From NCBI RefSeq assembly GCF_026151205.1, contig NC_087084.1, positions 9,544,894 to 9,608,893 on the forward strand: DNA of 64,000 nucleotides. Reading direction: 5' to 3'. The position numbers were made by a program, and so were the translations under genes. Shown here piece after piece: positions 1 through 12,336 of this stretch. Source of the DNA: Bolinopsis microptera. Taxonomy: Eukaryota; Ctenophora; Tentaculata; Lobata; Bolinopsidae. Position 1 is the first letter of the stretch, and each line of letters begins with the position of its first letter. The notes under the pieces are model-generated. The model ran no database searches. It was not told the DNA's origin and saw only the letters and a list, made by a program, of their open reading frames with translations.

Positions 1-1182
1 TATTCTTTGGTAGTCTGAGTCAGTTTTTATCGCATCAAAAAACTATGCGAGTATACAGCCCATTAAAATGTAGCTCTCACTCATCACTGAACACAACGTA
101 ATTACCACAAAACCGATCAAAATGTCGTAACAACAATTACTGCACGTGCACGTGCGTGTAACAATCCTCGTCACCATGGTTACTATGCAGCTTCCTACTT
201 TTCATCAAATTTGCACGTGGGCGGTCGTAGTTCGTACATACATACATACAAAAATAATTCTTTGAATTATAAGTATATACTAGAAAACCCGTGGTCATAG
301 GGAGGAAGCTAATAATATCTTTGTTAGTAAGTTTAGATCGCGTCAAAAAATATCCTACACAACCGAAGATACAGTTAATTAAAATGTTGCTCGTACTAAA
401 CACAGCGTTATATCAACGAAACCTATCAAAATGACGTTAAAACAATCATTGCACGTGCACGTGCGTGTAACAATCCTCGTTACCATGGTAACTACGCAAC
501 TTCCTATTTCTCGCCTTATTTGCACGTGGGTGGTCGTACAGTGTACGTACAGAAATAATTCTCTGAATTATAGTAGAGACTAGAAAGCCCGTGGTAACAG
601 GGACGAAGCTAGTAGTATTCTTGGAAAGAAAGTTTTAATCGCATCAAAAAATATCCATCCCAACCGAAGATACAGCCGATTTAAATATAAAACACTTTAA
701 ACACAACGTAATTACCACAAAACCGATCAAAATGACGTTAAAACAATCTTTGCACGTGCATGTGTGCATTAAAACACCGTTGCTATGGAACCTTTTGGTT
801 GTTACCTAAATTCCTATTTTTCATCTAATTTGCACGTGGGCGGTCGTACAAAGATTGTACAAAAATAATTCTCTGAATTATAGTAGAGACTAGAAAACCC
901 GTGGTCACAGGGAGGAAGCTAATAGTATTTTTTGTTAGTAAGTTTAAATCGCGTCAAAAAATATCCTACACAACCGAAGATACAGCCGATTAAAATGTTG
1001 CTCGTACTAAACACATTGTAATATCAACAAAACCGACCAAAATGACGTTAAAACAATCATTGCACGTGCAAGTGCGTGTAACAACCCTCGTTACCAGGGT
1101 AACTATGCAACATACTATTTCTCGTCTGATTTGCACGTGGGCGGTCGTACAACAAAAACAATTCTCTGAATTATAGTAGAGA
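1..1182 (-). mobile_element. Tandem array of four Helitron-like units (about 300 bp each)
   Basis: Four diverged copies of one unit lie head to tail on the minus strand: before 1-279 (cut by the window edge), 280-579, 580-889 and 890-1182. Read on the minus strand, the last three units end in a CCC..GGG stem-loop, a T-rich spacer and CTAG. The units ending at 889 and 1182 begin TCTCTACTATAATTC, and 579 matches; the start at 279 is degenerate. At 579/580 and 889/890 the CTAG of one unit touches the TCTCTACTA of the next with no spacer. At 1182/1183 the first unit is preceded by A on the minus strand, as expected for insertion into an AT dinucleotide. These are the terminal hallmarks of Helitron rolling-circle transposons. 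No Rep/helicase coding is present, so the units would be non-autonomous. Each carries a GCACGTGCACGTGC-like palindromic core. Confidence 0.72.
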
Positions 1183-1910
1183 TATGTATTATATATCACT
1201 TAATTAACTATATTGATATGTAGATTCATTTTCATATGCATAAGGTACATTACCTAGTATGTATATTGTATAACTATAATCAAAATCAGGACACAATATC
1301 AATCGTAAAATCATGTGAAATTATTTCATCATATTTTACAGTTCCGTTATCATGGAACATGAAATGATGAGATGCTGCCCAACACTTTAGCAATACAAGT
1401 GTATAGTTAAAGTCGGATTTGTTAAAACTATTGTGAGTGCAGTTGACATGTAACATTCATTCATCTCGTGTACATATTGTAATCATGAAAACGTAACAGC
1501 AATTATCATGAGGTGAATTAAAATAAGTGATCAATTACCATGTGATTATCAGGTGATTATCATGTGACACGAAAATCAAACTTACCTTCAATAAGACAAC
1601 AATTTGTTGGTATTAATTAATTATTATGCGAGATTTTAAGTTTTAAAACATACATTCTAATTTCAAACAAATTAACGATTGACTAAAAATCTAATCAATA
1701 AATAATCTGGTTAATTGATCATCTTCAATTCATAGTGGTCCGTTTCAAAGCTGTCCTAAATCAAAAATTAAATTACCCCCATTTCTTATTTAGTTATTTA
1801 TCTACATATTTTGGGTACGGAAAGTCAATGTACTCTCGAATCTCAATGACAACTTTAAATCAGACCACTACAATTAACGATCAATTACTGTCCAATTAAG
1901 AATCAATTAC
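1183..1910. other. AT-rich non-coding DNA
   Basis: No exon or recognisable repeat was seen. If the exon at 1911-2032 is not the last one, this is intron of that gene. Confidence 0.5.
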
Positions 1911-4900
1911 CTTCTATGCCAATTAGTGGTAGGGCTGGCGATGTCCTCCCCGTTAAATTTACATTTCCACTTGTCATGGACTTTGTTCTGTGTGAATCCA
2001 GGGCTTGATATTTTTATTGTAAACTCCATATTCTGGGAGGGATCAAACACGTGTAATTTTACGATTAATTACATATCATTTAACTAATTGATTAATTAGT
2101 AATTAATGAGGTTTAACATTAAGAAATTACCTTTTTACTGATTTTATTAATTGTGATCACATTGACTGATACACTACCCCTGATAACAGATATTTGACTA
2201 ATCTTCAAAAATTAAATATACATAAATCTGAATTTTGTTGATTAAACTAAACAAAAATATAATTGTTTTGACACATAACATGTTTTGATGAATTTAAAAC
2301 ATTATAATCATCAACAAGACTAAGTTGAGAATTTATAAAAAAACATAAAATCCAACACACAAATCTCCACATAAAATACCTGTTTAGAGCCGTAGGACGC
2401 CACAATAACACGTGACATCTTCTTGGCCAGTACACCACGTGGTAGGCCGATAAAGGGCGCTTCTTTCATCACGAACTCAAACCTTAGTCCCTGCCTGAAG
2501 TTGATGTGAAATTAATAATACCCTGGCAGTATGATTGCATATCATTGATTTGCATATATTAACTTAGCCTGACGATTGAAATGAAATGTAAAACAATACT
2601 TATACAATAATTCACACCAATAAAGGTAAAGAATGTCGATAGAGCACCGAGATTCAAGAGACGTATGCGTTTCTCAGGTCAAACAAAACGTTGTTAGTTG
2701 CAGTTATGGCGAAGGAAATTGCCAAAAATAACAATACTTCTCAGTTTGAAGGATATCGAGTCACGAGATAATCACATACTCAGTCATCTGACACACCAGC
2801 TTTTTTAACGACACTTTAATAGTCTCACTTGAATGACATAAATGTACATTTAACTGTTGAAGCGTGTAATATAAACATTAGAATTAATTTATTAAATTAA
2901 TTAATTAAATTAATTAATAATCGCAACGTATACTCACATTAGAAGGTCGTTAGGAAAATAAGCATTACAGTAATAATACTCCTTCATGTTGCTGCTTTTA
3001 AATCCTTCAATCTCTGCAATACAAATACCGCTGGTAGCTTCGTAATCTGAGGGAGATGTAAATTAGTTATATTTACTTAGTTACTGTAGTTAGGGAGTTA
3101 TTATTAGTTATATTTACTTAGTTACTGTAGTTAGGGAGTTATTATTAGTTATATTTACTTAGTTACAGTTGTTAGGGAGTTATTATTAGTTATATTTACT
3201 TAGTTACAGTTGTTAGGGAGTTATTATTAGTTATATTTACTTAGTTACTGTAGTTAGGGAGTTATTATTAGTTATATTTACTTAGTTACTGTAGTTAGGG
3301 AGTTATTATTAGTTATATTTACTTAGTTACAGTTGTTAGGGAGTTATTATTAGTTATATTTACTTAGTTACTGTAGTTAGGGAGTTATTATTAGTTATAT
3401 TTACTTAGTTACAGTTGTTAGGGAGTTATTATTAGTTATATTTACTTAGTTACAGTTGTTAGGGAGTTATTATTAGTTATATTTATTAGTTACTGTAGTT
3501 AGGGAGTTATTATTAGTTATATTTACTTAGTTACAGTTGTTAGGGAGTTATTATTAGTTATATTTACTTAGTTACAGTTGTTAGGGAGTTATTATTAGTT
3601 ATATTTACTTAGTTACTGTAGTTAGGGAGTTATTATTAGTTATATTTACTTAGTTACAGTTGTTAGGGAGTTATTATTAGTTATATTTACTTAGTTACTG
3701 TAGTTAGGGAGTTATTATTAGTTATATTTACTTAGTTACTGTAGTTAGGGAGTTATTATTAGTTATATTTACTTAGTTACAGTTGTTAGGGAGTTATTAT
3801 TAGTTATATTTACTTAGTTACAGTTGTTAGGGAGTTATTATTAGTTATATTTACTTAGTTACTGTAGTTAGGGAGTTATTATTAGTTATATTTACTTAGT
3901 TACAGTTGTTAGGGAGTTATTATTAGTTATATTTACTTAGTTACTGTAGTTAGGGAGTTATTATTAGTTATATTTACTTAGTTACAGTTGTTAGGGAGTT
4001 ATTATTAGTTATATTTACTTAGTTACAGTTGTTAGGGAGTTATTATTAGTTATATTTACTTAGTTACTGTAGTTAGGGAGTTATTATTAGTTATATTTAC
4101 TTAGTTACAGTTGTTAGGGAGTTATTATTAGTTATATTTACTTAGTTACTGTAGTTAGGGAGTTATTATTAGTTATATTTACTTAGTTACTGTAGTTAGG
4201 GAGTTATTATTAGTTATATTTACTTAGTTACAGTTGTTAGGGAGTTATTATTAGTTATATTTACTTAGTTACTGTAGTTAGGGAGTTATTATTAGTTATA
4301 TTTACTTAGTTACAGTAGTTAGGGAGTTATTATTAGTTATATTTACTTAGTTACAGTTGTTAGGGAGTTATTATTAGTTATATTTACTTAGTTACAGTAG
4401 TTAGGGAGTTATTATTAGTTAAATTTACTTAGTTACAGTTGTTAGGGAGTTATTATTAGTTATATTTACTTAGTTACTGTAGTTAGGGAGTTATTATTAG
4501 TTATATTTACTTAGTTACTGTAGTTAGGGAGTTATTATTAGTTATATTTATTAGTTACTGTAGTTAGGGAGTTATTATTAGTTATATTTACTTAGTTACT
4601 GTAGTTAGGGAGTTATTATTAGTTATATTTACTTAGTTACAGTTGTTAGGGAGTTATTATTAGTTATATTTACTTAGTTACAGTTGTTAGGGAGTTATTA
4701 TTAGTTATATTTACTTAGTTACTGTAGTTAGGGAGTTATTATTAGTTATATTTACTTAGTTACAGTTGTTAGGGAGTTATTATTAGTTATATTTACTTAG
4801 TTACAGTAGTTAGGGAGTTATTATTAGTTATATTTACTTAGTTACTGTAGTTAGGGAGTTATTATTAGTTATATTTACTTAGTTACAGTTGTTAGGGAGT

Positions 4901-7900
4901 TATTATTAGTTATATTTACTTAGTTACTGTAGTTAGGGAGTTATTATTAGTTATATTTACTTAGTTACAGTTGTTAGGGAGTTATTATTAGTTATATTTA
5001 CTTAGTTACAGTTGTTAGGGAGTTATTATTAGTTATATTTACTTAGTTACAGTTGTTAGGGAGTTATTATTATTTATATTTACTTAGTTACTGTATTTAG
5101 GGAGTTATTATTAGTTATATTTACTTAGTTACAGTTGTTAGGGAGTTATTATTAGTTATATTTACTTAGTTACAGTTGTTAGGGAGTTATTATTAGTTAT
5201 ATTTACTTAGTTACAGTTGTTAGGGAGTTATTATTAGTTATATTTACTTAGTTACAGTTGTTAGGGAGTTATTATTAGTTATATTTACTTAGTTACTGTA
5301 GTTAGGGAGTTATTATTAGTTATATTTACTTAGTTACAGTTGTTAGGGAGTTATTATTAGTTATATTTACTTAGTTACAGTTGTTAGGGAGTTATTATTA
5401 GTTATATTTACTTAGTTACAGTTGTTAGGGAGTTATTATTAGTTATATTTACTTAGTTACTGTAGTTAGGGAGTTATTATTAGTTATATTTACTTAGTTA
5501 CAGTTGTTAGGGAGTTATTATTAGTTATATTTACTTAGTTACTGTAGTTAGGGAGTTATTATTAGTTATATTTACTTAGTTACTGTAGTTAGGGAGTTAT
5601 TATTAGTTATATTTACTTAGTTACAGTTGTTAGGGAGTTATTATTAGTTATATTTACTTAGTTACTGTAGTTAGGGAGTTATTATTAGTTATATTTACTT
5701 AGTTACAGTTGTTAGGGAGTTATTATTAGTTATATTTACTTAGTTACTGTAGTTAGGGAGTTATTATTAGTTATATTTACTTAGTTACAGTTGTTAGGGA
5801 GTTATTATTAGTTATATTTATTAGTTACTGTAGTTAGGGAGTTATTATTATTTATATTTACTTAGTTACAGTTGTTAGGGAGTTATTATTAGTTATATTT
5901 ACTTAGTTACAGTTGTTAGGGAGTTAATGAGTTCAGTTACCCGATATACCTGAGCATACTTAATATACTGAGCGTACTTAATGAATACCCAGCATACCTA
6001 TTACATGATATTATATTATATATTATTATACCTATATTATGATACATTGTACCCAGCGTGCGCGTACTTGGTATGTTGTACTATACCGAGGATTCTGCAT
6101 TTATTTATTAAATAATCTGCAAGAGCAAATTGTTGTTGCACTGTAAACCTCAAAACGCCCAGTAAATCGTAGTTCATTATTTGAAATAAAAACCAGTTGG
6201 AACTGTACGCGTTGTAAGTTGACATGTGTCTTCATTTGAAAAATAATTCGCACATTGCACATTTCTGATTCAGTGGCTGAAAATAGTCCCGGCACTCCGA
6301 CACTCTATTCTATATTACAAATCCAATCTATCATACTGTCAGGAGTCCGGACCTCTAAAGTCTTGGTAAATAAAATAGACCGATAGTTCAACTACCGGTC
6401 CACGCACGTGACCCTCCCACGTGATCTGGGTAATTTCACCCGGTTTACCATTACCACTGCAGTCAGCAGTGCACGTGTTACAATGAATTACGTGTATTAA
6501 GTTAAGTTTAATCTAAAGAGCTCTTTAAAATCTCGTCAATCTGGAGCTTCATTAATTACAGTACTTCATTTAATAGTACATGTCTCGTGCAATTTAAACT
6601 GTACCTTAACTATCGTTTATATTTTGTATTATATTTTATGAGCGTTCGATTTTAAGAATTCACTTACAATTCTCAAGCTAGACTAAGACACCTATTTTAA
6701 CACTAAAACTATGACAGAATCACGGCTCGTGTCATTGATAGGAGACCATCTTTATTAAAACGCAACGTTTTAAATGAAGGTTCAAAGAGATCAACCTTCT
6801 AAACCTGCACCCTCACATAACACAGTTTAGAGCTTCAGGGACCTGCCCGTCTGGTAATCTCAAGGAAAGTAAAGGAGTGCAGCACTCCCTCTAGTGCAGC
6901 ACTCCCTTCCCCAGTTAAGTAGGTGTTTAGTAACGCGGACATGATTCATGGAACGTGAGCTGTATTTAACTATATAACTATAATAGTTAAATAAGTGGAG
7001 TGGGGATAACCATTCTTTAATACGTAGAGTGGATATGGGACTGATTAAACTTTGCATTATATCATATTATAGTCTAGTGTTTGGCAAATCATATATATTT
7101 AAATTTATTTAACGTTTTATAATTTAAATGAATCGTTCAGACTCCACCTATCTCTCAAGATTCACTTAGTTTATTTAATTATTATTAGTTTATTTAATTA
7201 CCAGTAAAAACTAAATTTCATCCAGCAAAAAGGACTATAACTCAAGAGAGTTCTCACTCAATAACTATATGCTTTCAGCCTGCAGCCTGCTTAACCCCCT
7301 GACCATCACCACCGCAGCACACAGTAACACCCTGACTCGCTGGGCTCTGTATTTAATGCTACAATGTACATAATAATACGCTTTATCTTGAAACTCACTG
7401 TATAAATGTACGGGTCTACATTTACGATACAAAATACCATACAATGGAGATAGTGTTATCTTTATTCTTTAATCAATGGCAATGGGGAATAATAATGCAA
7501 ATCGTAATCTATACTAATAATCTCAAGATGCGTGTTTGTGTGTGTGTTCGCGTGCGATTTCCGAGCGGCTTAATTAGGAAAACGGATACATGAGGAGCAC
7601 TCAGAATTAAATTGCGGTCACGTCTGTTTGGAATGATGACAATGTGGGAGAGGTTTGCCAATCTTAATGGATGGGATTTTTAATTTATCCAATTCATCTA
7701 ATTGTACTCTTAAGTATTCGTAACAATAAACATTTGAGTACGATATCCGGGAATAGTATATATATATTTTAGTGCATAGTACAATATTTTGTTACACGCA
7801 ACTGACTATGTGGACAATTACAGGAGAGACCGCTTGCTTGCGGCCTTGTTGGTTAGTTGGCATGTTGCCAAGACATGAACTACAATATGTTATGTAATGG

Positions 7901-9799
7901 GTTGTGGTTGGGTGTGTGTGTGGGTCGCTCACTTTACTATTCAAACAGAAAGTCTACAAACTTGAGGTCTCCAATGTTTGAGGGGGCCGGGGGGGGGTCT
8001 TCATCAAAATTCTCCCGAAATTAACTTTATAGTTGTTTCTGATAGAGGGGAGTGATATCTATCACTATCAGCTGCTTCAATCGCGTGCCCTGAAAATTGA
8101 GTCTAAAAATCTATCTTCTCCTACATTTTTAAAGCAATCACCTTGAAACTTTCAACATAATATGTTATAAGGACCATTTAGAAGAGATTTTTGGTCCAGA
8201 ATTTTGATAGGTCTTAGAAAATTCGTTTTTGAAAATCTTGGACCTGGAAAAATCGTCAAAAAGTGAGGTCCAAGATTTTAAAAATCGAATATTAACATTT
8301 TTAGGCCAATCTCTTTTAAATGGTCCTTAGAACATATCCTAAGAGTTTCATGGTGATCGCTCAAAAAATGTAGGAGAAGACAGATTTTTAGACTCAATTT
8401 TCAGGGCACGCTATACAATTACAAATAAGCGCTGACCTTAGACCGGCGATAACTTCGGCTAAGAACAATATTTTTCCATTATAGGACCAAAAGCAGCTGA
8501 TAGATATCACTCCCCTCTATCAGAAACAACTATAAAGTCAATTTCGAGAGAATTTTGATGAAGACCCCCGGCCCCCTGAAGTCACATTGTGTTACAGATC
8601 AAGTCTGTTTCTGGGGAAATTGTTCTTAAACAAAATGTATAACTTGAATTATCTGTTCAATTACTAAACAACGTGAGCTCAACACTCAACAGCTTAATAT
8701 TTTGGAATCAAGTGTTCAACTCTGAAACTCTCCAAGGTGCTGCTTCAGAAGCTACCAAGTAGACTCTCCTGCAGGCTCATTGTATCACTGGTCAGTGATC
8801 CTTTACTTTAAGTTTGACGCTACAATTCTCATTAAACTGTGTACGTGTCCAATTCACCGTTGACCTAGATTTACCGGAATTTTCTTTCTAGGAATTCGAT
8901 TCAATCAACCTCCAAATGTGTCTCTACTTCTACATTATGAGGGCCGCGAATAAACGTACCTTCAAGAACGTGAAAGTTGCCAATGTCGTACTCGTTCCAC
9001 CTCACACTTCCGATACGGAAGTAGTCCTGAAATTGTACACTGTCAAATGGTAAAAAACAAACAAAAACAACATGGAACATGAGAAGCAGTCCTGAAATTG
9101 TAAAATTACACTTTTAAATTATTGGTATAGAAAAAACAAAAAACAAAAACAATTTGGAGATACATGGATATAATAATGAGATCTTGACCTTGGCCCTTTA
9201 TTCTTTAATAAAATTTGGGAGCTCCCAGTAAATAAAATAATTACTTCCCTCCATGATTTTAAAAGCTGATTAGAAAGCAACTCTAACTTATCACAAATAC
9301 AAAGGAAGGCCTTTTTCCAATTTTCAATTCGATCAGATTATTTACCACGCACAAAAATTTGCCTTAAATCCCAGGACCAGTAGGTACCAGCTGCTTACTC
9401 TTCTCTATCTGATCTTTTCAAATTATATTGCTTCCAACTTGAACTACCACCTTATTTATAATAACATTTCAGACGGGCCTCTAATTTAAAGTAATATGGG
9501 CCAGACTTGTGCCAGCTTTTACTGTAGCATGTAAAATCCGGATTGGAATATTGTTATATAACTTAGTGTTGAAAGCAGTTGAAAGTATTAAAACGTAGCA
9601 TGATATATTACAAAAAAACTGAAGAAACCTTACCCCGTCATCATTTTGCATGCGCTCGTAGTCGAAAAAGGCTTCCATAGTAGCCGTACTATTGATTGAG
9701 GTGTACTGGCTAAAACTATAAATGTGGCTGGCTTTGGTTTTGAGACCCGAGCAGAACCTAGAGGCGGCTCCGTCAGTGAAATAGTTACCTTCAGTGTCC
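1911..9799 (-). CDS. Unrecognised multi-exon gene, five internal exons, incomplete at both ends
   Basis: Five minus-strand exons join in frame through GT-AG introns: 9634-9799, 8960-9026, 2938-3046, 2380-2494 and 1911-2032. Every junction agrees in phase (0, 1, 2, 0), which is strong evidence that they belong to one transcript. The roughly 190-residue product has scattered cysteines and aromatics (for example DYFRIGSVRW, EYYCNAYFPN, HDKWKCKFNGED). I do not recognise the family. The WKC motif near the 3' end could be the B strand of an Ig-like fold, but that is a guess. The exon at 9634 expects an upstream exon ending in phase 2, and the exon at 1911 ends in phase 2, so coding continues both ways. 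It lies downstream of the Ig exons at 15.8-16.6 kb on the same strand and may be the same gene; no linking exon was found. The intron between 3046 and 8960 holds a large minisatellite, a Helitron and an inverted-repeat element. Confidence 0.6.
3063..5926. repeat. 41-bp minisatellite, about 70 copies
   Basis: A 41-bp unit containing TTAGTTATATTTACTTAG and TTAGGGAGTTATTA repeats about 70 times with almost no point divergence. Units fall into two main types, TTACTGTAGTT and TTACAGTTGTT, with rare TTACAGTAGTT hybrids (units near 4309, 4391 and 4798). A 3-bp deletion (ATTTATTAG) recurs near 3485, 4549 and 5818. The array sits in an intron of the minus-strand gene at 1911-9799, just upstream (genomic side) of the exon ending at 3046. 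Confidence 0.95.
5927..7507. other. Intronic or intergenic DNA without a recognised gene
   Basis: AT-rich sequence. A 13-bp element (GAGTGCAGCACTC-like) is repeated at about 6875-6905 and CACGTG occurs twice near 6405-6422. The short open frames here overlap and lack splice or codon support. Confidence 0.5.
7508..7856 (+). mobile_element. Helitron-like non-autonomous element
   Basis: The 5' end reads A|TCTATACTAATAA, a Helitron-type terminus. The 3' end has a perfect CCGC-TTGCTT-GCGG stem-loop (about 7830-7843) followed after about 9 bases by TTAG|T, a one-base variant of the canonical CTRR|T. The flanking A at 7507 and T at 7857 agree with insertion into AT. No coding sequence is present. 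The TTAG variant lowers confidence. Confidence 0.5.
7981..8577. mobile_element. Inverted-repeat (MITE-like) element with AGGGGGCCGG ends
   Basis: The left end AGGGGGCCGGGGG..GTCTTCATCAAAATTCTC is mirrored by the right end GAGAATTTTGATGAAGAC..CCGGCCCCCT. The arms continue inward through GTTGTTTCTGATAGAGGGGAG and a second block around CCTGAAAATTGAGTCTAAAAA, so most of the 597 bp can fold into one imperfect hairpin. No target duplication could be fixed and no transposase is present. Confidence 0.8.
8578..8959. other. Intronic DNA, nothing recognised
   Basis: Lies between the inverted-repeat element and the exon at 8960-9026. No coding or repeat signal was seen. Confidence 0.5.
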
Positions 9800-9845
9800 C
9801 TGGGGGGTGGGGTGTTAGAGGGGACAGTGGTAGTAGTCAGTCAAG

Positions 9846-10060
9846 TTCTGATTGGGTCACGTGATTTAAATACTGTGGTGTTATTGGAGCAATGTTACCA
9901 TGGTTAGTGGTTACCATGGTTACGCTGTAGTCAGTCAAGTGGATACAATAGTGTCTTCTGATTGGGTCACGTGATTTAAATACTGTGGTGTTATTGGAGC
10001 AATGTTACCATGGTTACCATGATTACGCTGTAGTCAGTCAAGTGGATACAATAGTGGCTA
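9846..10060. repeat. Direct duplication, about 110 bp, two copies
   Basis: The segment starting TTCTGATTGGGTCACGTGATT and ending with TACGCTGTAGTCAGTCAAG occurs twice in tandem, at about 9846 and 9956. The second copy lacks roughly 12 bases inside the TTACCATGGTTA-rich part. Each copy carries CACGTG and palindromic TTACCATGGTTA sites. Confidence 0.85.
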
Positions 10061-10180
10061 CTGGAGTCTGTGTAGTCATTGTAGTTTGTAAAGTCAAAAA
10101 TATGTATTTCATGTAACAATAGTCACACTACAATGGTCATCGAACCGTTCCTACTATTTATAGTTATAGTGGAAACATAA

Positions 10181-10224
10181 ATAACTCCTTTTGTATATTT
10201 TATAAAATATACAAAAGGAGTTAT
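10181..10224. repeat. Perfect 44-bp palindrome
   Basis: ATAACTCCTTTTGTATATTT is followed by its exact reverse complement, with a short AT centre. It would extrude as a cruciform or hairpin. No flanking duplication was identified. Confidence 0.85.
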
Positions 10225-12180
10225 ATTAACGATGTAACAGAGTCGATATATTTTAATGTTGCCATGGGGTGGCAAGTCCCCATACATGGTGGTCCGGTAG
10301 TTTCATTGCGTCTTAATATACTCCTTCATAATATATGTTCCAACTTTTCGTGTGGATAATTGTACATTCATATTCCCGTTTCTCGTTATGAATCCTCGTT
10401 ATGTGTATCATGATTATAATAGTGTAACTGCATTTAATGTTAGCTGCTCAGTCGGTATAATGGAATCATAAGTCTGGCCAAAACATTACCATCAATGATT
10501 AGTAATGTGGTCACATAGTTCAAGTAACATATAAAAGTTATTACTTTACCACTGTAACAGTAAGGAGGTTTAATTAATGTCTATATTGGAGGCAGTCTCG
10601 AGACTGGTATGTTAACAATTCAGCCGCATGGCGCAATGTCCTTACTGGCGACGAAACTTTTAGTGTTGTTAAAAGTGTCAGTAACTTGTTGCTGGCACGA
10701 GGCTAATAGTCGGTTATTCCTGGTTATAAGACGTCAGTAGTGGTCATTGAAAGGACTTTGTAGATAATTTTAGGTCATAAATGGTCATACGACGTCATCA
10801 AATGTCATTAATAATCAAATTATGACGTCGTTCGTGGTCATTCGAGGTCAATAGTCGTTATGTATTTGTGAGCTAATTCGTAGTGACTTGACTGGCTACT
10901 TTTACCTAAACACTACGATAAATTACAGCAAATTTAGATGCTGTTAATCGAATGCTGTTCATGGTATCGTATAATTCACTGTCAAAATCTACTTAAAATG
11001 GACTTGTCGAATAGAACATCAGAATTTACTTGATCCTCGATAATAATATGTACATTGTAAGATAGAATAAATAGTTCGTCGAGCAGTAATTTCAAAGTTT
11101 CAAGAATAAATTTCAAACTTACGGGTACATTTAAATGCTGAAGAAGGTACATATTAAGATATTGTATAGAATTTTACAATTCTTCAGTCAGCACAAGAGA
11201 CAGGTATAATAATGAGACAACGTTTCAGCGTTAGATTTAGTTCGTCAGTTAACGAATCGAGATGTTTCTCGTAATTTTCAGTGTGATAAAGATGTACAAA
11301 TATACAGTGATTCATCTATTATTATAGTAAAACCTCAATTTTCCGGTGGCAGGTTTGATGGAATTTTCTAAATTAACGATATCAGCAGCTAGTTAAAATA
11401 AAGGGTAATACGTGGTCTTATCTTTATCTATAATTTATTCATACGATTGAGTCCTTATCTACTTTTGTAAATCAGATTAGAGGTTAGGTGAGCCATGCAC
11501 GACATATCAGCTTGTTCATGAGTGTGCTCTTCGTTTAATCAAGTCATACAGATGGCGGTACAATTTTATCAATTATCAGACGGTTTTTATCTTATATGTC
11601 GTAGGTTGGTATGTACCTCTAATCGTCAATGACAGATAGCTAAAACATCTCCAGTGGCTCATAAAGTATGCAAATAGTTTGCATACTTGCATACTATTCA
11701 GCACATGCATAGCCGGTTGTGAAGTGTGAACTGTGTAGGTAGTAGGTACAGGTAAAAAGTAAGGTTTTCTGTTGCAGCAAAAAGGTTTTTCATTGCAACG
11801 TCCTGAGTTAAAATCCACTATAATATTAATCGCCACATGAAATAGGTTTATTAAAGAAATATCAAGAGATAGGGTTTCGGTTAAGTTAAATGGAAGTTTT
11901 ATGACACAGTTGAGGTTACAAGTCGCAAATGTTTTACTTGCAAAGTAAGCGCGAGCGGGTACTTTTATTTTTAAAAAAGGTTAATTATTGAAACTTTAAA
12001 GATATTATACATGTAGAAGAATTTTCATGCAAACAGCAAAAGAACAGCGAATCGACATGAATCAAATACTACACAGATGTAACTCGTATACCTGTGTCTA
12101 GTGTATACTCGTGTAAATCAAAGGGAAGGGTAGAAGGTTGTAGCAGAACAATCAATAATAATTATCAGCAAAAATATTTG

Positions 12181-12336
12181 TGTTTTCTTTGGTAAATTTC
12201 TATTGATCCCGTTTGATGCAATAGTTTTAATACTTTCGACACTACTATTATATTATATTATATATATAGTAGTGTCGAAAGTATTAAAACTTTCGCATCA
12301 AACGGGATCGATAGAAATTTACCAAACAAAACATTG
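12181..12336. mobile_element. Palindromic MITE-like element
   Basis: About 65-bp arms (GGTAAATTTCTAT..GATCCCGTTTGATGC..TTTTAATACTTTCGACACTAC) face each other across an AT-rich centre with only a few mismatches. Arm length and near identity suggest a recent foldback or MITE insertion. The target duplication was not resolved. Confidence 0.7.
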
